Shown piece after piece: positions 47,635 through 56,153 of a DNA stretch of 64,000 bases. The stretch's first letter is position 1. Each line of letters begins with the position of its first letter. A program made the position numbers and the translations under genes. The notes under the pieces are model-generated. The model was given only the letters and a program-made list of their open reading frames with translations. It was not told the origin of the DNA and did no database searches. The stretch covers positions 3,283,001 through 3,347,000 of the forward strand of contig NC_008321.1 in NCBI RefSeq assembly GCF_000014685.1, given 5' to 3'. This DNA comes from Shewanella sp. MR-4 (lineage in GTDB: Bacteria; Pseudomonadota; Gammaproteobacteria; Enterobacterales; Shewanellaceae).

Positions 47635-48738
47635 TTAGTTCTTCGCCATCATTTGTTGAAACTTCATAAATTGCTTAAATTGCTCTTCCATATCTGGTGA
47701 AGTATTTTCAGCAGGCAGCGCTAACTTACGCAATAACTCGGCTTGTTTATAATCAGGCACATCGCCATAACTATAAAAAGTGGTCAGCACACTTTCATGT
47801 CCTAGATTTTGGCTCCATGCTTTAAACTCTTCTGGTGTTCGGCACAGATTTTCACCAAGCCTAACTAACGTGTTACGGAAGCTATGAGGGTTAAAATAAG
47901 GCATACCCGCAGCCTTGAAGGCTTGTTTAAATATTTTTCGGATTGGGCCTGCTGTACTCCAATGCTCTTTAAGTAAATCAACAGCTTCAAATTGTTGGTT
48001 TTTGTTGTGTGCCAGCTTAGTTTTTGGAAAAAGTGGATCACCTTGCTCATATCCAAGCTCGTTAATCAAATACTCAATCCATTCAGTCAATATCTTCGAT
48101 GGCAACTCTCCCACAGGAAAAAAGTAAGTGGCAAAGGTTTTACTAAACTTTGTATTTACCTCCCTTGCATCCTGATAAAAGCATTGCTCTGCAATATCAA
48201 CATGTTTAATTTTTACTGAAGCAACAGCACCATCTCTTGCACCAGTTAAGAGAATAAAGGCTATTAATGCTCTATCTCGTATTTCCATCGATGTTGAGCA
48301 TGGCATAATCTCTAAGAGTTGAATGAGCTGTTCAAGCTTCGCTATATTTTTCTTACGCTTAGCATAAGCAATGCGAGTATCTTTTTCAGACAAGTTAAAA
48401 TATTCAATATCGCTGTAGTTAATTTTTGCTCGATAGCCTTTTTGAGTAACTAAATATTGAAAAAACATCTTCAAATGGCGAGTTGCAGTATGCACGGTAG
48501 CCTTACTTAATCTATCACCAGTCACCTTTGATTTTTGAGCAAGAAGTTGCTTTTTAAACTCAATGGCATGCTTTGCCTTAAACTTGCTGAAATCAAGATA
48601 ATTCGTACATTCTTCAAAGCGATTAATGGACTTCATAGCGCCATCAATTGTCGAGTCATCTTGGCGTTTTGCATCTCTCAAATACTTGATGTAATCATGA
48701 AGAATTCGCGCATTATTCGTACTACTTTTTTTCATCAT
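47635..48738 (-). CDS. Second tyrosine recombinase
   Basis: The product is 367 residues from the ATG at 48738; a TTG one codon earlier and an ATG one codon later are also possible, with AAGGAA just before. An N-terminal SAM-like core-binding domain precedes the catalytic domain with Arg in TGARDGAV, HSFRNTL (HxxR), LGHES and the nucleophile Tyr in VLTTFYSYGDVPDY. It lacks the arm-binding domain of the P4 integrase and is unrelated to it in the N-terminus. The start overlaps the end of the preceding gene by 17 bases, so the two are coupled. Target unknown. Confidence 0.9.
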   Translation of the reverse strand: MMKKSSTNNARILHDYIKYLRDAKRQDDSTIDGAMKSINRFEECTNYLDFSKFKAKHAIEFKKQLLAQKSKVTGDRLSKATVHTATRHLKMFFQYLVTQKGYRAKINYSDIEYFNLSEKDTRIAYAKRKKNIAKLEQLIQLLEIMPCSTSMEIRDRALIAFILLTGARDGAVASVKIKHVDIAEQCFYQDAREVNTKFSKTFATYFFPVGELPSKILTEWIEYLINELGYEQGDPLFPKTKLAHNKNQQFEAVDLLKEHWSTAGPIRKIFKQAFKAAGMPYFNPHSFRNTLVRLGENLCRTPEEFKAWSQNLGHESVLTTFYSYGDVPDYKQAELLRKLALPAENTSPDMEEQFKQFMKFQQMMAKN

Positions 48739-49213
48739 CAAATTCCTTAGCGAAAGGACAATTTAAGAGAGCATTTCCTCTCAGGATTAAGTGTTTTTCA
48801 GCTATCGGTAATTTCCCTCCCAGTTCAATCCAAATTTGGTTCACATTACGCCAAGAAACGTACTTATTAGCTTGGCATCCGCACTCATGGCAATACCCCG
48901 TCATTTGAGCCATTCCCGCAGGCTTAGCGATAAACTCAAGAGATTTGATATCAGGCATTTTTGGTTGCTTGCATTTAAAACAGTACATTTCGTTTGCTTC
49001 ACACTTGAACATGTCTGCTTTACGCCTCCTTTTTAAATGAATTTTCAAGTCAACCCCATGTATTAAAAGAGGACGTTTTTCATCCACAACAGGCAGGCCA
49101 GCATGAATCCAATTACGTACGGTTTTTGGATGAACCCCCAATGTTTCACTAATTTCAATAACGGTATAGAAGCGGTGAATTTTGATGCGATTAGGATTAT
49201 TACGACTACCCAT
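48722..49213 (-). CDS. Helix-turn-helix / zinc-ribbon protein
   Basis: The product is 163 residues from the ATG at 49213, which overlaps the stop of the AlpA-like gene (ATGGGTAG). The N-terminal half has an excisionase-like helix-turn-helix (FYTVIEISETLGVHPKTVRNWIHAGLPV, then LLIHGVDLKIHLKRRRK). The second half has two CxxC knuckles, CFKCKQPKMPD and CHECGCQ, forming a zinc ribbon. The pairing with a tyrosine recombinase immediately downstream suggests a directionality or accessory factor. I know no characterised member. Confidence 0.7.
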   Translation of the reverse strand: MGSRNNPNRIKIHRFYTVIEISETLGVHPKTVRNWIHAGLPVVDEKRPLLIHGVDLKIHLKRRRKADMFKCEANEMYCFKCKQPKMPDIKSLEFIAKPAGMAQMTGYCHECGCQANKYVSWRNVNQIWIELGGKLPIAEKHLILRGNALLNCPFAKEFDDEKK

Positions 49214-49406
49214 TGTTAGCCGCCTTAGATGCAGCAATGCGCTCATCAAGCCACTGCTCAATATCTGCTTCAAGCCAACCAACTGCACGGTCACCTAATG
49301 AGATGCTTGCAGGGAATTCCCCTTTAGAAATACGTAAATAGATACTGCTACGAGATAGACCTGTTCGGCTCTTAACCTCAGGTAATCGCATGATTTTATT
49401 GGACAT
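49206..49406 (-). CDS. AlpA-family DNA-binding regulator
   Basis: The product is 66 residues from the ATG at 49406, which has AAAAGG 6 bases upstream; the frame is open 20 codons further. The sequence MSNKIMRLPEVKSRTGLSRSSIYLRISKGEFPASISLGDRAVGWLEADIEQWLDERI is the typical AlpA fold, a MerR-like winged helix-turn-helix that activates integrase or excision genes in P4-like islands. Its stop overlaps the start of the next gene. Two palindromes just upstream are likely operators. Confidence 0.85.
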   Translation of the reverse strand: MSNKIMRLPEVKSRTGLSRSSIYLRISKGEFPASISLGDRAVGWLEADIEQWLDERIAASKAANNG

Positions 49407-49465
49407 AAAAAAACCTTTTAGTCGTTTATAGAACGACGAAAAGGTTATTAGAATTGATGCTTTCA

Positions 49466-49504
49466 AAAACCGAATTCGGTTTTACGATTCCGAATTCGGT
49501 TTTT
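49466..49504. promoter_or_regulatory. Twin CCGAATTCGG palindromes before the AlpA gene
   Basis: AAAACCGAATTCGGTTTT (49466-49483, perfect 18-base palindrome) is followed by a second CCGAATTCGG (49490-49499) with a T run. The centres are exactly 20 bases apart, about two helix turns. They lie between the 299-residue gene and the AlpA gene, so they may be operators and, for the upstream gene, a terminator. Confidence 0.5.
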
Positions 49505-49509
49505 CGTTA

Positions 49510-50409
49510 TCAGCTTCGAGCGTCGATTGCTGGGCCTATTTGCTTTAACACTTTACGGACAGTATCGTCAGTTACTGGCGCACCAATCAAGTCTGTCATC
49601 GCAACCAATGATGCACTGATGCCTCTTTGATTCCAATCCACGTTAGCTTCTTTACACAACGCACCGATTAGAACCAAGAGTGTATTCCTCTCTATATTAT
49701 TCAATGGTTTAGATGTTGACTCATCCTCTAGCGATTGAATAAACCTTGTCACTTCAGCCGTCCTAACAACCAAAACAGCATCAAGCTCATCTAAATTAGT
49801 TGCGGGGTAAAACGATGGTAACCTTCTTGATCTCCTCAGCCTTAGTTCATCAGTTTGCTCATCTACCTCATCAATAGCAGACACTTCAGAAGTGGCATCA
49901 TATTCACTTTCAGCTAAGTTTTTTTCTTTAACATGCAACTGATACGCGGTATCCCCCAGCTCCACATAGTGCCCAACTGCGATAGGTATTTTGACTGAAA
50001 GACCTGAGACTTCTTGCTGATATCTGTTCGATATGTCGGCTCTTTCAGCGCCTTTCATCGCCAAATCCCACACACCTCTCATCAAAATAACCTCGGGTTC
50101 TGTTTGTTCAACCCAGTAATTTTTTGATATTGGTATACTGCCGTTAATTGGAACGGAAATGCATTGACATTCAGGAAAGTTTGGCAATCCAACTGGCACA
50201 ACCTTTCTATATTTCAAATTCTCAGTTTTAACAAATCTCGTCTTTTTAGCATACACGCCGTTCACAAAATAAGCGGACAGCTTTAAATTCCCGTCAAGCG
50301 CTAGTCTATAAATATCTGCTAATGTAATTGGTTCTCCAAGAACATTTGCAATATGCTTTACCACTTCATCCAGCGTTAACCATTCCTTTAACTTAAACAA
50401 CTTGCTCAT
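49510..50409 (-). CDS. Unknown island protein, 299 residues
   Basis: I do not recognise a characterised family, although proteins of this type (KLFKLKEWLTLDEVVKHIANVLGEPITLADIYRLALDGNLKLS at the N-terminus) commonly sit beside AlpA genes in proteobacterial islands. The N-terminal 40 residues look like a helix-turn-helix; a middle acidic linker (SEVSAIDEVDEQTDE) separates it from a C-terminal domain beginning RNTLLVLIGALCKEANVDWNQRGI and ending in a VRKVLKQIGPAIDAR helix. No signal peptide or membrane span. It is the first gene of the leftward regulatory block. Confidence 0.65.
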   Translation of the reverse strand: MSKLFKLKEWLTLDEVVKHIANVLGEPITLADIYRLALDGNLKLSAYFVNGVYAKKTRFVKTENLKYRKVVPVGLPNFPECQCISVPINGSIPISKNYWVEQTEPEVILMRGVWDLAMKGAERADISNRYQQEVSGLSVKIPIAVGHYVELGDTAYQLHVKEKNLAESEYDATSEVSAIDEVDEQTDELRLRRSRRLPSFYPATNLDELDAVLVVRTAEVTRFIQSLEDESTSKPLNNIERNTLLVLIGALCKEANVDWNQRGISASLVAMTDLIGAPVTDDTVRKVLKQIGPAIDARS

Positions 50410-50624
50410 TATTTACTCTGCCGCCCAAGGTTAATACAGATTGCTTTCCTATGGATGCTCTGTTCATTCAATTGTGTCCAACAAGACACTTTAACCACTA
50501 AGGACGTCTATCCGACAGCAAATTGAGAAAAGGCTATTCTGTCAGGCTAAAAATGAAGCAAAGCAGATTCGGATAACAAGAAAATCTAACTTGAGGAAAA
50601 AAATTCAGGGATAGAATAATTTAT

Positions 50625-50644
50625 GGGTACACAGCAGGGTACAT
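50625..50644. repeat. Integrase arm-type sites, right end
   Basis: GGGTACAC (50625-50632) and GGGTACAT (50637-50644) are spaced 12 bases apart, as in the pair at the left end (40690 and 40702). Confidence 0.5.
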
Positions 50645-50708
50645 GAACAAAACCCAATTAGATATTATAACCTTATTTATCAATAACTTAAAAGCGAAAT
50701 TCAGATGA

Positions 50709-50722
50709 CGCCGCCCCACCAA
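50709..50722 (+). repeat. attR: right attachment site of the island
   Basis: CGCCGCCCCACCAA repeats the ssrA 3' end (40563-40577) with a single T missing. It is followed directly by a hairpin suitable as the original ssrA terminator, which marks the right island border. Confidence 0.7.
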
Positions 50723-50729
50723 ATAAAAC

Positions 50730-50766
50730 AAGGACTTAGCAGAAATGCTAAGTCCTTTTTTCTTTT
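50730..50766 (+). terminator. Displaced original ssrA terminator
   Basis: AAGGACTTAGC-agaaat-GCTAAGTCCTT followed by TTTTCTTTT directly after the attR copy of the tmRNA end. No gene reads into it now. Confidence 0.8.
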
Positions 50767-50870
50767 GAGTGGCGGCAAAATGGCGACAGCGAGATATTTC
50801 TGATTTGGTTTTTTGTCGTTCCCTGCTGCCGCTTTAACACTTAAGCCTGCTAAAATTCATTTCATTTTTT

Positions 50871-50911
50871 GATCTAGCTAAGGTGTTGATTTTACTTAAC
50901 TAGATCTTTTT
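50871..50911 (+). terminator. Orphan terminator-like hairpin
   Basis: GATCTAGCTAAG ... CTTAACTAGATC (50871-50882 and 50895-50906, one mismatch) followed by TTTTTA. No gene precedes it; it may be a relic of a former ssrA-linked element. Confidence 0.45.
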
Positions 50912-51233
50912 ATTATTTTTCACAGCCAATTCAAAAACCTCACGAAATCCACGCAATAACTAATTAAATCAATAGTTAAGTTTTCCCGCGCACGTTTAAA
51001 CGCGCTGTATAGAACTGTAAAACAGTGAAATAAACCGCGATCATTTCAGATCTTTGATCTTCTAAAAGCCCTAGGAATGGCGCTGGTTGCGCCTATGAAC
51101 TGCAATAAACCAAAACTGAAAAAAAATTAAGATGCAAACCGCGCAGGAGGGTGAGGAAGAGTGCGGATTTCGTGGCTTAGTTTCTCTATTGCGCAGGTCT
51201 ATGTACCTTACTGTGCTTGAGCAGTGTTTTGTC

Positions 51234-51275
51234 TGTGTGGTTTTTTATGGACACGGGTTCAATTCCTCATTATTG
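51234..51275 (+). pseudogene. Decayed copy of the ssrA 3' end
   Basis: GGTTTTTTATGGACACGGGTTC (in this stretch), then AATTCCT, aligns with the ssrA segment at 40537-40562: TGGAC, CGGGTTCAA and TCC are kept while the acceptor end is lost. It is probably an old attachment scar from another element. Confidence 0.45.
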
Positions 51276-51446
51276 GAATTAAACACGCATTGATTTAGAT
51301 GTGGTCACATAGCCGCACATGGGACTACTCAAGAGAGATATTTCGATTGGAAGGCGGTTTAGGCAGAAAGAGTGTAGCTCAAATCCAAACTGACTGCGGC
51401 CCCTAAAAATGGGCTCGGCCAGTTTAGAGCTGAGCGAGTACCTACA

Positions 51447-53147
51447 TTATTGGCCCACATCGACACCATTTTGATAATGGTATTCGGATGAGGCTTCGCC
51501 GTTGAAGTAGTAAACCAACTTGCCGTGTAACTGGTTATCGACATACTCTTCGCTTCGCAGTAGGCTGCCGTCTTCATTGAAGCTGTAGCTTTTCCCTTGC
51601 AAAAGGCCCTTGTTATCGTACTGCATCGTCCCCAATAAGTGGCCGTTAGCGGACATGGCTCGCCACGGGCCCACTTCGTGCCCCGCTTGGTATTGGCCGT
51701 GCCATAACTTCACCTCACTGTAACTGCTCTCGTCTTGTACTAACCATTTACCTTCACGCTGGCCGTTAACATACTGGCCTTGGGCTTGCAGTTGTTTATC
51801 GAAGCCTCGCTGTACAAAAGCGCCATGCAACTTATCGTTTTTATAAAACGCTCGATACATTACCGTGCCGTCGGCGGCGATATCGCTCTGTTCGCCGTTG
51901 AGCTGCCCTTGCGAATTAAACTGTTCGATACGCGTCGAATCGGGATTTTGGCTCACCCACTTTCCGACCTTTACATCCGATTGATATTGCCCAGTGACAA
52001 AACTGCCATTTTCAGCGTTATCTTCACGATATGCGCCGTGCATTTTGCCTTTACGGTAATTTATCCGCCTGATAGAGCTATTCCAGCCTGCGTCAACATA
52101 TACCCCTTCGTAGCTCCCCTTAACTCGCTCTTCTCGTTCAAGCAGCGAACCCGCCGCATTAAAACGCTGACGCAGACTCCAATCTTTTACGGTATCGCGC
52201 TGATATTGATAAGTTAACTTTCCACTCTCATCGAACCGCTGCTCGTTGGTAATATGGCCTTTAGCGAGATATTGGGTGTCTATTTGGGAGGTCACATGGC
52301 CCGCACTCGCATAGGTTATATCCTGAATTTCACGGCCATGAGTGTCGTATTTCTGCTGCTGCGTTAATCGCCCTTGCTGATCAAATCGTTGTTGGATACC
52401 CACCTGCTTATCATGCTGATAATGTTTAATCTCTCGAGGCACATCAGGAGCATGATAAACCAACACTTCACCATGTAATTTCCCCTTAAGATAAAACTCT
52501 TTAGTGAATAACCAGCCTTCTTTTGTCCAATACAGGCGCTCGCCTTCTCTTTTCCCCGCCACCATATTCACGGTTTGCTCTGGCTGACCATTGCTGTGGA
52601 AGCTTTCATATAAGCCTTCCATCCCCTTAGCGCCATAGGTTACCCGTGTTTGCAGCTGGCCATTGTCGAAATAACTTTGCGCTAATCCGGACTCCACACC
52701 ATTCGCATAATATTGATGGTCGCGTAATTGGCCATTGGTGTGATAACGTTTTTGCTCACCATGGAGCCTGCCATTCAGATATTGGTACTCACCCGAGCGT
52801 GTTCCATCTTCCCAGTAATACAGATGCGTTCCCTGATAACGCCCTTGTGCATCGCTACGTCCCTTGCGAGAGAGTTGACCATTGGGGTGATAAAATTCGA
52901 AATCACCGACAATAGCACTCTCCGCTAAATTGGGGCCGTTGACTGTCCCTTTAAAAACGGGTTTATCTGTCTCTACATAAAAAAGCGCGACTGGCCACGC
53001 GCCCTCTTGCTCGGTCGCTAGCTGTTTCTGGTAGTAAATTGCTTCACTAGGCACCTCGCTAGGCTGCCATTGTTCGTCGAGTAAGATGCGATCAGCCAGC
53101 ACATTACATGACAGAAATAGTGCAGATAATAGTAATAAGGCTCTCAT
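51447..53147 (-). CDS. Exported MORN-repeat (YwqK-like) protein
   Basis: A 566-residue protein with signal peptide MRALLLLSALFLSCNVLA and then about 18-20 copies of the MORN_2 repeat, such as YYWEDGTRSGEYQYLNGRLHGEQKRYHTNGQLRDHQYY and YHPNGQLSRKGRSD. These beta-hairpin repeats build a long ribbon. Similar proteins are annotated as YwqK antitoxins, but no toxin is near, so that label is not used. The gene is 9 bases downstream of the large lipoprotein gene and both are exported, so they probably work together at the cell envelope. Partner or ligand unknown. Confidence 0.8.
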   Translation of the reverse strand: MRALLLLSALFLSCNVLADRILLDEQWQPSEVPSEAIYYQKQLATEQEGAWPVALFYVETDKPVFKGTVNGPNLAESAIVGDFEFYHPNGQLSRKGRSDAQGRYQGTHLYYWEDGTRSGEYQYLNGRLHGEQKRYHTNGQLRDHQYYANGVESGLAQSYFDNGQLQTRVTYGAKGMEGLYESFHSNGQPEQTVNMVAGKREGERLYWTKEGWLFTKEFYLKGKLHGEVLVYHAPDVPREIKHYQHDKQVGIQQRFDQQGRLTQQQKYDTHGREIQDITYASAGHVTSQIDTQYLAKGHITNEQRFDESGKLTYQYQRDTVKDWSLRQRFNAAGSLLEREERVKGSYEGVYVDAGWNSSIRRINYRKGKMHGAYREDNAENGSFVTGQYQSDVKVGKWVSQNPDSTRIEQFNSQGQLNGEQSDIAADGTVMYRAFYKNDKLHGAFVQRGFDKQLQAQGQYVNGQREGKWLVQDESSYSEVKLWHGQYQAGHEVGPWRAMSANGHLLGTMQYDNKGLLQGKSYSFNEDGSLLRSEEYVDNQLHGKLVYYFNGEASSEYHYQNGVDVGQ

Positions 53148-53156
53148 ATCAGTTCC

Positions 53157-55394
53157 TTAAGGCAAGGCAGGGAATGTAGTAACCCACTGTTTATTGACGG
53201 GCTCACCACTAACCTTCAGGTATTCAATCGCCTGCACTCGCCCTTGCAGCTCAAACCAACGGTCTTGATGAAGCACTTGCTGTAACGGCCGTTGATAAAA
53301 ATAGTCGCGATCCCCTGGCATAAAAGGCGCGAGAGGAATGTTCTGCGCATTTAAAAAACGATAACGACGCATCACCTCGCCCACGGTTTGCGCGGTATCG
53401 AGTTCTGGCAATTGAGTGGTATCAATCAACCAACCTTGCTTAGGTTGATACGCAAGGGATTGCCATTCGGGTGTACCGCTACAGCTCAAGGCACTGCTGA
53501 CTTTAATATCGTAAAAATTACGACGGATCCCATCGGCACTGGTGAGTTGATATAGAACAGTCCTATCAAGATGTTCCGCCATACTGTTTTCGGATTTGAT
53601 CTGCGTCCATTGCAAGCTGTGGCCGTCAACTTGGGGCGCATCCACAACAGTTAACGAACACACGGCGGCTTGCTCGGCGCTTAACTGTAGGCTTATGCCA
53701 TACTTAGCCACCATTTGGGGTTCGAGTAAGGCGGGAGCCGCAGCTAATGTCTCTTGCGGCGCTTCATTGTAGCGCGCATACATATCATCACGGTAAAGCG
53801 TGCGCTGATCCACTGGGGGATAAGCGACGTTCTTCATATAATCCATCATCGGAATAAAACGAACATTTTTAGTCAGCTCGCTACTCTCATCCGGTGTATT
53901 CACATAGATGGTTAGCGCCTGTGGCTCGGCCGGAAAACTAAAGAAGGTAGTGGGTTCAAATTGCATCGATGCAGCTAACCCCAACATATTCCGTTCGGCT
54001 GCGGTTAACCAAGCAGGCCCTTCTACCGACGGTGATTGGTACTTCATCATGGCACCTTCGGCACCGTCAAATCGACCCGCTAACCAAGATTTATGGGTTG
54101 GATCGCGTGATGTCAGCACATACGAAAAAGGCTTATCGGGGATGGGGGCAAATTCCAGCTGTAAATCTTTATACTGCAAAGACACCGTTTTGTTTGGATC
54201 GGGTGTTAATGCCAGTTTAACCAGCTTAGCACCCTGATAGTGGGCCTTAGCACGAAACTCAACAACTTGGGATAGCAGCTCTGAGGGTTCATTCCAACCG
54301 ACGAGTAAATGTTGCTCTACGGATTTATAAAAACCATCCTTTTCAGCGAAATTAAAGCGATAAATTTTACTGAGTTGTAGCGGTAAAACGCTGCCATCGG
54401 CACTGTGCGCCGTAATATCGGTTAAACGAAACTCTCCCGATGCTTTTAAACCTGAAAAATCATGCTGATAGGTAAGGCTGAGTTGGTCATCAATAAAGTC
54501 AAAGTAACCCGCATCGTAGGCAAAAACCGCCTCTTGGGTTAAGGGTTTATTGGCCTCTTCTAATGATAATTCTGGCTGTTTTTCATACTCGCCCGGTGGG
54601 AAATCGTAATCAAAAGCCACTCGCTGCGACAGATCGCCCAGCTCACGCTCCTTAGGCACCATAATCACATTACTGCGCATCGTTCCCTTAAAGCCGTAAC
54701 GCTCAAAGGGCACCTCAGCCACTAGCCCCATCTGCACAAGCCACCCGCGGTCGCGCTCAAGCATCAGTTGGCCATATATTTTGGCTTGCTCACCTTCGCT
54801 TTCCACTTGAGCTAGAACATGGGTGTCAGTGACCTTTAACACGGTAAGCTTTGAATTAGCATGGCCTTGATAGGCCGGAAGCATCACCACAGCCCCCACT
54901 TCAGCGGGGATCGAATTAATAAAAACCGATGAGCTAAAGAGCTTTTTAAGTTCCTGCTCAAGCTCAAGGCCGCGCTCTGCCAGCATGGCTTGCCAGGCGG
55001 GTTTATTTAATGCGCTAAATTCTTTAACGCTGCCATCGTCTAAATTTAATGAAAATTCAAAGCCCTGAGAGAAAATGGCATGCATTTCGGGATTTCGCTC
55101 AGCCCGTTCGCCGCTGCTCACGCCACTCCCTTGGCCATCTTGCATTTTCATATAATCGACGCGCACTTCGAAGCGGCTATTTTTACCCGTCTCGAGCACC
55201 TTATAACGCAGTAATTGATGGGATGTGGTGTTCACCGTTTCGGTACGCCCACCCGCTTCGACCGAGACGCGGGCAGTGCTATAGACTTGATACGCACGCT
55301 CATCGCCTTTTTGTGGCTTAAACTCCACATCGGCATCACCAAATGAGCAGGCTGATAATAGAAAACATGTAACTACGCTAACCAAATACTTCAT
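53157..55394 (-). CDS. Large lipoprotein of unknown function
   Basis: The product is 745 residues from the ATG at 55394 (MKYLVSVVTCFLLSAC, lipobox LSAC, modified Cys16); the frame is open 12 codons upstream. No family was recognised. The body is predicted to be beta-rich, with repeated acidic and aromatic residues, no further membrane span and few cysteines. It is first in a two-gene unit with the MORN-repeat protein. The lipidated N-terminus and exported partner suggest a complex at the outer or inner membrane. Low similarity to known proteins is my impression only. Confidence 0.65.
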   Translation of the reverse strand: MKYLVSVVTCFLLSACSFGDADVEFKPQKGDERAYQVYSTARVSVEAGGRTETVNTTSHQLLRYKVLETGKNSRFEVRVDYMKMQDGQGSGVSSGERAERNPEMHAIFSQGFEFSLNLDDGSVKEFSALNKPAWQAMLAERGLELEQELKKLFSSSVFINSIPAEVGAVVMLPAYQGHANSKLTVLKVTDTHVLAQVESEGEQAKIYGQLMLERDRGWLVQMGLVAEVPFERYGFKGTMRSNVIMVPKERELGDLSQRVAFDYDFPPGEYEKQPELSLEEANKPLTQEAVFAYDAGYFDFIDDQLSLTYQHDFSGLKASGEFRLTDITAHSADGSVLPLQLSKIYRFNFAEKDGFYKSVEQHLLVGWNEPSELLSQVVEFRAKAHYQGAKLVKLALTPDPNKTVSLQYKDLQLEFAPIPDKPFSYVLTSRDPTHKSWLAGRFDGAEGAMMKYQSPSVEGPAWLTAAERNMLGLAASMQFEPTTFFSFPAEPQALTIYVNTPDESSELTKNVRFIPMMDYMKNVAYPPVDQRTLYRDDMYARYNEAPQETLAAAPALLEPQMVAKYGISLQLSAEQAAVCSLTVVDAPQVDGHSLQWTQIKSENSMAEHLDRTVLYQLTSADGIRRNFYDIKVSSALSCSGTPEWQSLAYQPKQGWLIDTTQLPELDTAQTVGEVMRRYRFLNAQNIPLAPFMPGDRDYFYQRPLQQVLHQDRWFELQGRVQAIEYLKVSGEPVNKQWVTTFPALP

Positions 55395-56153
55395 GGTTAT
55401 TCCCTGTAACTGAATATTAAAACGCCGCATTATGCCCGTTAATTTGGCATAAATACATTTTTGAGGCGATTTTTATCGGGGTCTCTATTTGAGCGAAGCA
55501 TATTATTGATGGAAAGTGAGCACGATTTCGAATTCAATTTGCTCAGTGCTGCGGTAGGAATTCGACAGTAAAAATAGCTATACCAAGCATCCCAAAATAG
55601 GATTGCATCAACTTACGGATAATATTCGATTACGATGCTAGCAACTAAAACGATTGAACAAGGTAATAGAAAGGTTGCAAAAAAGAGAATGGCATATATT
55701 TTCTGAAATAATTTAAATACCAACCACAAGATCAATCTGCAGCCAATAATGGTAAAAACCATATAAAATCAAAATCATGTAAATCAATCTAAAATATTCA
55801 TCTTGTAAGTATGCTTTTAGATTCCTTCCTTATCCAAGCATATTTACTAAGCAGTATCGATAAGCCTCTGGCTCTACATAATGAAATGCTGTTTATCGGT
55901 ACCAATAATAGGCCATGGACGATATCGTATATGATTGCTGGCAGTAAAATAGCCACATTGATAACCAGAAATCTTATTCAGTCAAAAGTATTAACTTAAT
56001 TAATATTAACCATGACTGTATGATTGAGCGAAAAACTCAATATTAATATTATTCCGCTTGATAGAACCCAGCCCTGATAGCCGCTAATAAAAAAGCACAA
56101 CCCAATTAAGTTGTGCCTTTTAGATTAAATACTGAAGCGATATTGAGCCAATA
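55395..56153. other. Long gene-poor AT-rich region
   Basis: About 760 bases without a convincing gene. A 62-codon frame at 55811-55999 has no ribosome site or recognisable protein. The left part is the promoter region of the lipoprotein operon (minus strand); the right part holds the terminator of the MerP-like gene. Confidence 0.5.
56090..56119 (-). terminator. Terminator of the transglutaminase-MerTP-like operon
   Basis: On the minus strand: GCACAAC-ttaattgg-GTTGTGC followed by TTTTTTATT, 35 bases after the MerP-like stop codon. Confidence 0.85.

Larger units (their letters stand above)
50410..51446. other. Gene-free right end of the island and flank
   Basis: No supported gene in about 1 kb. 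It holds the right-end arm sites (50625-50644), the right attachment site (50709), the displaced ssrA terminator (50730), another hairpin with T run (50871-50911) and a decayed ssrA-like fragment (51234-51275). The stretch from 50770 to 51446 looks like eroded remains of an earlier insertion. Confidence 0.55.

Noticed and set aside
40222..51275. Complete prophage
   Set aside because: No capsid, tail, terminase or lysis genes are present; it is an integrative island.
51447..53147. YwqK-type antitoxin of a toxin-antitoxin system
   Set aside because: No toxin gene is adjacent; the label comes only from the MORN repeats, and the protein is exported.
55811..55999. 62-codon plus-strand frame in the gene-poor region
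   Set aside because: No ribosome site, no recognisable domain, and AT-rich intergenic composition.
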